From NCBI RefSeq assembly GCF_025244925.1, contig NZ_CP104275.1, positions 2,480,001 through 2,544,000 on the forward strand: 64,000 bases of DNA. The letters are read 5' to 3'. Shown here one piece after another: positions 1 to 8,400 of this stretch. How positions within the stretch are numbered: the first letter of the stretch is position 1; each line of letters starts with the position of its first letter. The notes beneath the pieces are model-generated. The model was given only the letters and a program-made list of their open reading frames with translations, was not told where the DNA came from and made no database searches. This DNA is from Arthrobacter zhaoxinii. Its GTDB lineage: Bacteria; Actinomycetota; Actinomycetes; Actinomycetales; Micrococcaceae. The translations under genes and the position numbers were made by a program.

Positions 1-2865
1 ACGGCATCGGAGCTGGAACCGAATGCGAGGTTCCTGCCCGGCGTCACTCTGGCTGCCATGCCCGAGGTTTCCCTCCCTGCGGTCGAATCCGCTGTTGCGG
101 CACTGCGGAACGTCCTCACAGCGCTCCCGCAGGCCGCGGGACCGGCCGACCTCGTGCTGTTCGTCCATGCCGCGTGGGCGGAGCACGCCGGGCGGCTGCT
201 CCAGGCGCTTCCCGAAGCGCGTCGTCCGCTGGTGACCGTCATCCGGGCCGGGGGTCTCCCCGCACCGGTGTCCGTGTCGCTTCTTGGAGGCCGGGGAACG
301 CTGGCTGCCGCTGGCCGGAGCGTGGACTTTGTCCCCGACCTGATTCAACCAAAAACCTTCGAACGGTTATCCCGCGCACTTGCCTCCCGCCCGCCGTCCG
401 GCCCGCAGCATGCCGCGCCCGGCGGTACCGGCCAGCCACCACCCGCAGCGGCTTTCGAGGACTGCCATCCCGCTGCGTCCCCGGATCTTCTCCTGCACGG
501 CTGGCGGGACCCTGGATCAGGGGTTGCCGCTGTCGTCGGACTTTCATTTTCCGGCCCGGTGCTCCTGGAACTGGACAAAGACGGTCCGCATTTCCTGGTG
601 GCCGGGACCACGGGGTCCGGAAAATCCGAGTTCCTGCGCACTTTCATCGGTTCTCTGGCAGCCTTGTATCCGCCCACCGACATCACCGCCCTGCTGATCG
701 ACTTTAAAGGCGGTTCCGGGCTCGGCCCCCTTGCCGCACTGCCACACACAGTGGGTTTCCTGACCGACTTTTCCGCTGAGAACGTGAGCCGGGCGCTGGT
801 GTCACTGCGTGCGGAAGTCCGACGCCGTGAAGCCTTGCTGGCCGCCGGCCGAGCCGACAATCTTTCCGCCTACAACTTCACCCGTCCTCCGGAGGACAGA
901 GTCCCCAAGCTGCTGGTGGTGGTTGACGAATTCCGCATGCTGGCCGAGGAAGTGCCCACAGCCCTGCCCGAACTGTTGCGGATAGCGGCCATCGGGCGCT
1001 CGCTCGGCCTGCATCTGGTGCTGGCAACTCAACGCCCTCAGGGCGCCGTTACCGCCGATATCCGCGCGAATATAGCAACGAGTGTCGCCCTTCGGGTCCA
1101 ATCCGCCGCAGAGTCCCGCGACGTCATCGACGCCGACGCTGCGTCCACCATCCCGCCCGACCTTCCGGGCCGGGCCTATGTCAGCAAGGGCGGCCGGCTT
1201 CCGCTCGCCTTTCAAAGCCTTTCAACGGCCATGCGGAGCGGCACTGACGAAAACCCGCTGAAGGAACTGCACGAGCATTTGTCCGGAGCGGCCGGAGGCG
1301 CGCGGGTACGGGCAGAGACTACGGCAGATCCGGATGCCCTCCACCGGATGGTTACGGCTATCCGGGCGGCCGCCGATACCGGAGGCTATCCGGATCCTTT
1401 CAACCCGGTCAGGCCGCCGCTGCCTTCTGCACTGACAGCGGATCTGCTGGCCGGCTGCCGCGTCGCCGACGAGGCTGCCCCGGACGGACTGGTCCTGGGA
1501 TTGATGGATGAGCCTGGACAGCAGCGTCAGAGAATCCTTGCGTGGCAGCCCGGAATCGATTTCCATTTGGCGGTGCTCGGCGCTCCGCGGTCGGGAGCCC
1601 CTGATGCGCTCGGACTTATCGCCGCCAAGCACGTCACCGGGTTACCCGGACGACATCTGTATGTCCTTGACTCGGACGGCAGCCTTGCCTGGCTTGCTGC
1701 AGCTGAGCAGACCGGCGCCTACGTTGGTCCCCAGGAGGTCGATCGGGCGTCCCGGGTGCTGGCCTACCTCGCCGCGGAAGTCCTGCACCGGCTCGGTCCG
1801 GCAGCCCCGGAGGCAGGTATGGACAGGGGCCCGGCCCACACCGGCGGCGCCGTGCCGGCGGCGGCGCAGGTCCACGGACCTGCAGCGGGAGTGACGCTGA
1901 TCATCACCGGATGGTCCCGTTGGTGTACGGCGTTCCGCACGGGCCGCGGATTGACGGGCGAAGAAGACCTGTCCGACCTCATCCGGGACGGTGAACGCGC
2001 GGACATCTGCGTGGTTCTGGCCGGGGACAGGGAGGTTCTTAGCGCCCGTTTCTTTCCCCTGATCCCGAACCGCATGTACTTTCCAGCCGACGCCAGCGCC
2101 GAGACACTGCTGATCTGGCCCCGGCTGCCGCCGATGGACCGGATCCGCGGAAGGGCCCTGGTCCAGGGACGGTGCGGAACGGCTGAAGGCCTCTCGACCC
2201 AGCTGCTGACGGCTGACATCCCGCCTACACCGGAGCAGCTGGTCCCCCTTCCCTCCGACAGCCCGTCCCCGCACCGAATCGAAAACCTCCCTGCCTTCGT
2301 TCCGCCGGCGCAGCTGAAGCCCGCACGCTCCGGAGACTGGCTGCCCGTAGGCGTGTTTGGAGACGAACTGGCCACTGCTGCGGTGCGGGTATTGCCGGGC
2401 TCGGTCTTCCTGGTTGCGGGGCCGCGCGGCTCCGGCCGGACCTCCTTCCTCCGCCAGCTGCAGAGGTCTGCAGATATCTCCAGTGAATGCGTGGCTGCGG
2501 ATCTGGCCGCGGCGCTATCCCTCGTGGAACAGGGGGAAAAAGATCTCCGGCGGTTTCTGGTCCTGGTTGACGACGCTGATTCGCTCTCTTCCTCCACGCA
2601 CCAGAAACTCGCCAAGATGCAGGCCCTGGGTGCCCGGCTGGTGCTGGCCGCCGTCGCCGGTCACCAGCTCACAGTCCGCGTTCCGCTGGCACAGCAGATC
2701 CGGTCGGCACCGCGTGGCGCACTGCTCCAGCCCGTAAGTCCAGTGGACGGAGACATCTTCGGCATCCGGGTCGAACCCGGTAGACGCCGCCCGCCGGGCA
2801 GGTGCTACCTCGTCGACGGGGCGGAAGTCCGGGAGGCACAGGCGGCGTATTCCGCCGTGGAATAA
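1..2865 (+). CDS. FtsK/SpoIIIE-family ATPase, EccC/EssC-like (5'-truncated by window)
   Basis: The reading frame is open from base 1, so the start and any N-terminal domain lie outside the window; the first ATG inside is at 58. The first ATPase module has a Walker A GTTGSGKSE (nt 604-630), an IDFKGGS segment just after it, Walker B VVVDEF near nt 920 and an IGRSLGLHLVLATQRP stretch. These resemble EccC/EssC (type VII secretion) more than septal FtsK. A second, C-terminal module has GPRGSGRTS at nt 2419-2445, with Arg where the Walker Lys should be, followed by FLVLVDDADS. Family members are multi-ATPase motors that move proteins or DNA across the membrane. No WXG100 substrates or other secretion genes are visible, so the substrate is unknown. 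An FHA-type N-terminus is possible but not seen. Confidence 0.85.
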   Translation, partial: TASELEPNARFLPGVTLAAMPEVSLPAVESAVAALRNVLTALPQAAGPADLVLFVHAAWAEHAGRLLQALPEARRPLVTVIRAGGLPAPVSVSLLGGRGTLAAAGRSVDFVPDLIQPKTFERLSRALASRPPSGPQHAAPGGTGQPPPAAAFEDCHPAASPDLLLHGWRDPGSGVAAVVGLSFSGPVLLELDKDGPHFLVAGTTGSGKSEFLRTFIGSLAALYPPTDITALLIDFKGGSGLGPLAALPHTVGFLTDFSAENVSRALVSLRAEVRRREALLAAGRADNLSAYNFTRPPEDRVPKLLVVVDEFRMLAEEVPTALPELLRIAAIGRSLGLHLVLATQRPQGAVTADIRANIATSVALRVQSAAESRDVIDADAASTIPPDLPGRAYVSKGGRLPLAFQSLSTAMRSGTDENPLKELHEHLSGAAGGARVRAETTADPDALHRMVTAIRAAADTGGYPDPFNPVRPPLPSALTADLLAGCRVADEAAPDGLVLGLMDEPGQQRQRILAWQPGIDFHLAVLGAPRSGAPDALGLIAAKHVTGLPGRHLYVLDSDGSLAWLAAAEQTGAYVGPQEVDRASRVLAYLAAEVLHRLGPAAPEAGMDRGPAHTGGAVPAAAQVHGPAAGVTLIITGWSRWCTAFRTGRGLTGEEDLSDLIRDGERADICVVLAGDREVLSARFFPLIPNRMYFPADASAETLLIWPRLPPMDRIRGRALVQGRCGTAEGLSTQLLTADIPPTPEQLVPLPSDSPSPHRIENLPAFVPPAQLKPARSGDWLPVGVFGDELATAAVRVLPGSVFLVAGPRGSGRTSFLRQLQRSADISSECVAADLAAALSLVEQGEKDLRRFLVLVDDADSLSSSTHQKLAKMQALGARLVLAAVAGHQLTVRVPLAQQIRSAPRGALLQPVSPVDGDIFGIRVEPGRRRPPGRCYLVDGAEVREAQAAYSAVE

Positions 2866-2891
2866 GCCGGCAGGAGAGGAGGGATGAACGA

Positions 2892-3314
2892 TTAGAAGGT
2901 CTTGCCGCTGTCGCTGGTCCTGCTGGTGTGTGCGAGGACCGGCTTCGTGAACAACAGCAGCAGGACTGCTGCTGCCGGCAGCAGCAGTCCGAGACCGGGC
3001 AGGATCAGGCCTGCCTGCAGGGTGGGAACGGCGAGAATGACCACGAAGAGCTGCCAGACCAGTGCAGCCGAGCGGGTCCACCGGTAGCCCCGGAAGAAGA
3101 AATGCCCCACAGCGAGCATCCACACAGCGAGGGCCACGGCAAACACCATCGTGAAGACGGCCCCTCCCATGGACAAAGGCGTCGAAGTCGCTAGCTGGTA
3201 GCCGTACCAGGCTGCGAAGCCGAGCAGGCATAGCGCTTCGAGGACCAGTACGGCGGAGATGACAAGTACAGCGGGGGCACGCTGCACCGAGCGGGGTTCC
3301 TGGGGTGTTGACAC
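2892..3314 (-). CDS. Small four-helix integral membrane protein, unknown function
   Basis: About 140 residues. After a short polar N-terminus (STPQEPRSVQRAP) there are four hydrophobic segments of roughly 20 residues, the last rich in Leu/Val/Ala, then a short polar tail ending SGKTF. No family motif is recognised. I chose the GTG at 3314 because a TATTCT hexamer ends exactly 6 nt upstream, as in leaderless actinobacterial mRNAs. The longer frame from 3404 would add a Cys/Arg-rich stretch with no sign of coding. The gene converges on the FtsK-like gene with a 26-bp gap. Real-gene status is good; function cannot be assigned. Confidence 0.7.
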   Translation of the reverse strand: MSTPQEPRSVQRAPAVLVISAVLVLEALCLLGFAAWYGYQLATSTPLSMGGAVFTMVFAVALAVWMLAVGHFFFRGYRWTRSAALVWQLFVVILAVPTLQAGLILPGLGLLLPAAAVLLLLFTKPVLAHTSRTSDSGKTF

Positions 3315-3320
3315 ACTGGC

Positions 3321-3326
3321 AGAATA
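3321..3326 (-). promoter_or_regulatory. -10 hexamer TATTCT of a leaderless promoter
   Basis: On the minus strand TATTCT is followed by 6 nt (GCCAGT) and then the GTG start at 3314. This spacing puts the transcription start on the start codon. Confidence 0.5.
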
Positions 3327-3526
3327 CCGGAGATAACCCTGCGGAAAGCCGCCTCGGGAAGCCGGCATTGAGCGGCCGGTGCAGCACCGGAGCCGGAATG
3401 CCACAACAATCAGCCATCCCCGGCGGATAACAAATGTGATGCACCCCTCAGCTTTACAGCCATATTGACCGCTTGTTACCCCTTGTCTGCTTTGGCCTGA
3501 CGTGCCACGCTAGTAAGAGGGAAATC

Positions 3527-3546
3527 AGGGGCCGAAACCGGCCCCT
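3527..3546 (+). promoter_or_regulatory. GC-rich hairpin in the whiB1 leader (attenuator-like)
   Basis: AGGGGCCG-AAAC-CGGCCCCT forms an 8-bp stem with a 4-nt loop, followed directly by TTTAGTTTG. It lies 55-75 nt before the whiB1 ribosome-binding site. A second weaker element, GTTTGT (3550-3555) with ACAAAC (3576-3581), follows it. The shape is that of an intrinsic terminator inside a 5' leader, but no alternative antiterminator pairing was worked out. Confidence 0.45.
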
Positions 3547-3619
3547 TTAGTTTGTAGTTGCTCGTGAATGTTTTCACAAACACGTAGGAGTCAACTTTTC
3601 AGAGGAGATAGTGATCAAC

Positions 3620-3868
3620 ATGGATTGGCGGAGCCGCGCAGCTTGCCTGGATAAAGATCCGGAGCTTTTCTTTCCCGTGGGCAATACCGGCCCGGCTCTT
3701 CTTCAGATCGAAGAAGCCAAGAGTGTCTGTCGGCGCTGCCCGGTGATCGACACCTGCCTGCAGTGGGCAATCGAGACCGGCCAGGACGCCGGCGTCTGGG
3801 GCGGCATGAGTGAAGATGAGCGCCGTGCGTTGAAGCGCCGCGCAGCCCGCGCCCGCCGCGCCTCCTAA
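3620..3868 (+). CDS. whiB1: WhiB-family [4Fe-4S] transcription factor, WhiB1 type
   Basis: 82 residues, almost the length of mycobacterial WhiB1. Four cluster-binding cysteines are present at residues 9, 37, 40 and 46, followed by the Wbl signature GVWGGMSEDERR and a basic tail (KRRAARARRAS) expected to touch DNA. The N-terminus MDWRSRAAC and the DPELFFPVGN segment are WhiB1 hallmarks. WhiB1 binds the sigma-70 region 4 and its cluster reacts with nitric oxide (family knowledge). The start is ATG 3620, matching the family; an in-frame GTG at 3611 is also possible. AGAGGAG at 3601-3607 is 12 nt from the ATG and only 3 nt from the GTG, so spacing does not decide it. It is convergent with pdtaS, the same neighbour as in M. 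tuberculosis. Confidence 0.95.
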   Translation: MDWRSRAACLDKDPELFFPVGNTGPALLQIEEAKSVCRRCPVIDTCLQWAIETGQDAGVWGGMSEDERRALKRRAARARRAS

Positions 3869-3900
3869 GCAGGACTTACCCGGCCGTTGAGGCCGGACGG

Positions 3901-3933
3901 CAAAAGGCCGCTGCCCCTGGCAGCGGCCTTTTG
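3901..3933. terminator. Bidirectional terminator between whiB1 and pdtaS
   Basis: A perfect 15-bp stem (CAAAAGGCCGCTGCC with its complement, loop CCT) lies between the convergent genes. The A-run on one arm becomes TTTTG on the other, giving a short U-tract on both strands. Confidence 0.85.
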
Positions 3934-3968
3934 CTGTACCCCGTCCGTTCCCGCGGATACGCGGGGAC

Positions 3969-5450
3969 TCAGGTACGGCGGTACTCGGTATCCAGTCCCA
4001 TCTCGATCCGGACTTCCGTGCCGCCGCCTTCGCCCGCGGACCACTCGATGGTCCCGTCGAGTTCGCTCTGGACCAGGGTCCGGACAATCTGCAGGCCCAG
4101 CCCCTCCCGCCGCGGCCCGGGCGGCAGACCCACGCCGTCGTCGGTCACCGTCACGGTTAGCCGTTCCTCCCGGCCGGCTTTGCCGTGCCGCTGCGCGGCC
4201 AATCCAACCGTGCCGCGACGCCCCGCCAGCCCGTGCTCGACGGCGTTGGTCACCAGTTCGTTGATCACCAGTGCCAGCGGAGTGGCCAGGTCGCTTGGAA
4301 GCTCACCAAAGGATCCGTCACGGCGGGTCCGGACCTCCTGCGTGGGCGAGGCGACCTCGGCAGACAGCCGGAACTGGCGGTCGATCAGCTCGTCAAAGTC
4401 CACGTTCTGCGTCAGACCCTGAGACAGGGTCTCGTGTACCAGGGCGATGGTGGACACACGGCGCATGGCCTGGGCAAGACCCAGCTTGCCTTCATCGCTC
4501 TCCATCCGCCGTGACTGCATCCGCAGCAGCGCCGCGACGGTCTGGAGGTTGTTCTTCACCCGGTGATGGATTTCGCGGATGGTGGCGTCCTTGGACACCA
4601 GTTCCATCTCACGGCGGCGCAGTTCGGAAACATCGCGGCAGAGCACCAGGGCACCGAAACGTTCCTTTTCGTCGCGCAGCGGGATCGCGCGCAGGGAGAG
4701 GCTGACGCCCCGGGACTCGATTTCCGTCCGCCACGGCATCCGCCCGGTGACCACCAGCGGCAGCGTTTCGTCGACCATGCGGCGGTCCTTGAGCAGCGCC
4801 GTGGTGATCTCCGCCAGCGAACGCCCTTCGAGCGTCTCCATGTCGCCCAGCCGGCGGAAGGCGGAGACTCCGTTGGGACTGGCGTACTGCACAATCCCTT
4901 CGGCGTCGAGCCGGATCAACCCGTCCCCCACGCGTGGAGCTCCCCGGCGTGACCCGGTAGGCGTGGCGAAGTCGGGCCAGAGACCCAGCGTTCCCATCCG
5001 CAGCAGGTCGTAGGCACACTGCCGGTACGTCAGTTCCAGGCGTGACGGCATCCGCGAACTGGACAGGTCCATGTGCGATGTCACCACGGCCAGGGTCCGG
5101 CCGTTGCGGACGAACGGTATCGCCTCCACCCGCATGGCTGTTTCGGCGGTCCAGCTGGTTTCGCTCGACCGCTCGATGTGCTGGCTGTGCCAGGCCGCAT
5201 CTACCAGCGGGTGCAGGTCAGCGCGGATGCGTTCGCCCACAAAGTCGCTGTGGAACACTGTGTGCGACGTCGACGGCCGGGCATGCGCCAGCGCCACGTA
5301 GCCGCCGTCGGGCACGGGGAACCACAGCGCCAGGTCGGCGAAGGCGAGGTCGGCGACCAGCTGCCAGTCGCCCACCAGCAGGTGCAGCCATTCGGCGTCG
5401 CCCGGACCGAAGTCCGCGTGGTCCTTGATCGGATCGGTGAAGATTGCCAC
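3969..5450 (-). CDS. pdtaS: PdtaS-type sensor histidine kinase
   Basis: 493 residues without a membrane segment, so cytosolic. An N-terminal GAF-like region (about 1-150) and a PAS domain (about 175-285) precede a HisKA_2 dimerisation motif EIHHRVKNNLQ, giving phospho-acceptor His295 or His296. A HATPase_c domain follows with N-box ALVINELVTNAVEHG and the G-box DDGVGLPPG. This architecture matches PdtaS, which phosphorylates the antiterminator PdtaR; no PdtaR gene is nearby, as in mycobacteria. The start is GTG. It sits 12 nt downstream of the gdh stop and is probably co-transcribed with it. Confidence 0.92.
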   Translation of the reverse strand: MAIFTDPIKDHADFGPGDAEWLHLLVGDWQLVADLAFADLALWFPVPDGGYVALAHARPSTSHTVFHSDFVGERIRADLHPLVDAAWHSQHIERSSETSWTAETAMRVEAIPFVRNGRTLAVVTSHMDLSSSRMPSRLELTYRQCAYDLLRMGTLGLWPDFATPTGSRRGAPRVGDGLIRLDAEGIVQYASPNGVSAFRRLGDMETLEGRSLAEITTALLKDRRMVDETLPLVVTGRMPWRTEIESRGVSLSLRAIPLRDEKERFGALVLCRDVSELRRREMELVSKDATIREIHHRVKNNLQTVAALLRMQSRRMESDEGKLGLAQAMRRVSTIALVHETLSQGLTQNVDFDELIDRQFRLSAEVASPTQEVRTRRDGSFGELPSDLATPLALVINELVTNAVEHGLAGRRGTVGLAAQRHGKAGREERLTVTVTDDGVGLPPGPRREGLGLQIVRTLVQSELDGTIEWSAGEGGGTEVRIEMGLDTEYRRT

Positions 5451-5462
5451 TGGTACCCCGGG

Positions 5463-8400
5463 CTAGCGGCGGACGATGGAACGGAGCAGGCGAAGGGCCA
5501 CTGAAAGCGAGGCCATGTCGTCTTCTTCCAGGCGGTTCACTTCGCTGAACATCTTGGAGGCGCGCTGCAGGTGGTCGGCGTTCTCCTGCTCCCAGGTATG
5601 CAGGCGCTCCCCCGGATCCGTGCCGGACCCGTCAGGAGTAGCTTCCAGCACAGCCACCGTCATGTCGGCAACAGTCGAGTACAGGTCATCACGCAGGGCT
5701 GCACGGGCCAGCGACTGCCACCTGTCTTCACGGGGCAGCTTGGTGATCCGGTTCAGCAGGTCGTCAATGCCGTACTGGTCGTAAACGGCGTAATACACGC
5801 CGGCGACTTCGTCGGCCGGAACGGCGGCTGCCTTGCTGGCCAGCGCGACGTCGAGCAGGCCGAAGGACTCGAACTGCTCGGCCCAGTAGGTGCCCAGGTC
5901 CTTCGGGATGTCCAGCTCACGGGCCTTCTGCAGCATGGCTTCCACCCGCTCCGCGTCCGAACCGCGGAGGAACCGTGTCAGGTCGGAAAGCAGCGGCTGG
6001 ACGACGGGCCGGAACGCCTCGATGTCCTCGGCGATGGTTGTTCCCCGGCCCACGTGGTTGACGAACCAGCGCACGGCGCGGTCCAGCAGCCGGCGCAGGT
6101 CCAGGTGCACCATGGACCACGTTTCGGTGGGGAAGTCCGCGGGCAGCGAACCGAGCTCGGCGAGGACCTTGTCGAATCCGTAGATTTCCCTCAGTGCCGT
6201 GAAGGCGCGGGCGGCCTCCGCTTCGGTGGCGGAGGTCTCCTCGATCACCCGGAAGGCGAAGGTGATGCCGCCGATATTGAGCATGTCGTTGGCGACCACG
6301 GTGGAGATAATCTCGCGGCGCAGCGGATGGGTATCCAGCTGGTCCCCGAAACGCTCGACGATCTGCTTCGGGAAGTACCGGCGCAGGGTCCCCGCAAAGT
6401 ACGGATCGTCCGCCAGGTTCGAACGCGTCAGCGCCTTGGTCAGCTCGATCTTGGCGTAGGCGGCCAGCACGGCCAGCTCGGGCGAGGTGAGGCCCTCCCC
6501 CGCAGCGACGCGTGCGTGCAGTTCGTCGTTGGTGGGCAGCGCCTCCAGCTCGCGGTCGAGGTCTGCGTGTTCCTCGAGCCAGTCCATCAGCCGCTCGAAG
6601 CTCGGGTTCGCTTCCAGGACCCGCTGCCGGTCATTGAGCAGCAGCATGTTCTGGTCGATGTTGTCCTGCAGGACCAGGTGGCCCACTTCATCGGTCATCG
6701 AGTGCAGGAACTCCGCGCGCTCCTGCGGGTCCAGCCGGCCGGCCGCGACCATCCGGTCCACGAAGATCTTGATGTTCACTTCGTGGTCGGAGCAGTCCAC
6801 GCCGGCGGAGTTGTCGATCGCGTCGGTGTTGAGGATGACACCGGCTCGGGCCGCCTCGATGCGTCCGTGCTGCGTCATGCCGAGGTTTCCGCCTTCGCCG
6901 ACCACCTTCACGCGCAGGTCCCGGCCGTCCACGCGGATCGCGTCGTTGGCCTTGTCGCCGACATCGGCAGAGGTCTCGGCCGAGGACTTCACATAGGTGC
7001 CGATGCCGCCGTTGTAGAGCAGGTCCACCGGCGCAGTCAGGATGGCTTTAAGCAGCTCCGGCGGGCTCATCTTGGTTGCGGAATCCGGCAGGCCCAGCAC
7101 CTCGCGGACCTCCGCCGAGAGCGGGATGCTCTTGGACTGGCGCGGGAAGATCCCGCCGCCGGCACTGATCAGGGACTCGTCGTAATCCGCCCAGGACGAG
7201 CGCGGAAGTTCGAACAGGCGCCGCCGTTCCGCATGGGAGCGGGCGGCGTCGGGGTTGGGATCCAGGAAAATGTGCCGGTGGTCGAACGCGGCCACGAGCT
7301 TGATGTGTTCGGACAACAGCATGCCGTTGCCGAACACGTCGCCGCTCATGTCGCCGACGCCCACCACGGTGAAGTCCTGGCTCTGGGTATCGATGCCCAG
7401 CTCACTGAAGTGCCGCTTGACCGATTCCCAGGCACCCCGGGCGGTGATGCCCATGGCCTTGTGGTCATAGCCGACGGACCCGCCGGAGGCGAAGGCGTCA
7501 CCGAGCCAGAAGCCGTACTCCGCGGAAATGGAGTTCGCGATGTCAGAGAACGACGCCGTGCCCTTGTCCGCTGCAACCACGAGGTAGCTGTCGTCACCGT
7601 CGTGCCGGACCACGCGTTCGGGCGGCACTACTTCCTCGCCGGATTCCTTCACCACCAGGTTGTCGGTGAGGTCCAGCAGCCCCCTGATGAAGGTGCGGTA
7701 GCTGTTCTTGCCCTCCTCCATCCAGGCGCCGCGGTCCACGGCAGGGTCGGGCAGCTTCTTGGCGTAGAACCCGCCCTTGGCGCCGGTGGGCACGATGACG
7801 GCGTTCTTCACCGTCTGTGCCTTGACCAGGCCGAGGACCTCGGTGCGGAAGTCCTCGCGCCGGTCGGACCAGCGCAGCCCGCCGCGGGCCACCTCGCCGA
7901 AGCGCAGGTGCACACCTTCGACCCGGGGAGAATAGACCCAGATTTCGTACTTTGGGCGCGGGAACGGAGCACCGTCGATCGCCCCGGTGTTCAGTTTGAA
8001 ACTGACGTACGGCTTGTCCTGGTAGAAATTCGTGCGCAGCGTGGCGTTGATGAGGGTGGCAAAGGTCCGCAGGACGCGGTCGGCGTCAAGCGTCGGAACC
8101 TTCTCGAGGCCCGTCTCCAACGCGGCGCCTGCCTGCTCAACGGCGGCCCGGCGCTCCTCCTCAGTCAGGTCCGGATCGAAGCGCCCTTCGAAGAGCGCTA
8201 TCAGTGCATGGGCAACATCCGGGTTGGCCAGCAGCGTGCCGGCCACGAAACCGTAGGAGTTTCCCGTGCCGACCTGGCGCATGTACTTGGCGTACGCCCG
8301 CAGGATGACGACCTGGCGCCACCGCAGTCCCTGCTGCAGGATCAGCCGGTCAAAGGCATCGGACTCGGCGGTTCCGGACAGGCCGGCGCGGAAGGCTTCG

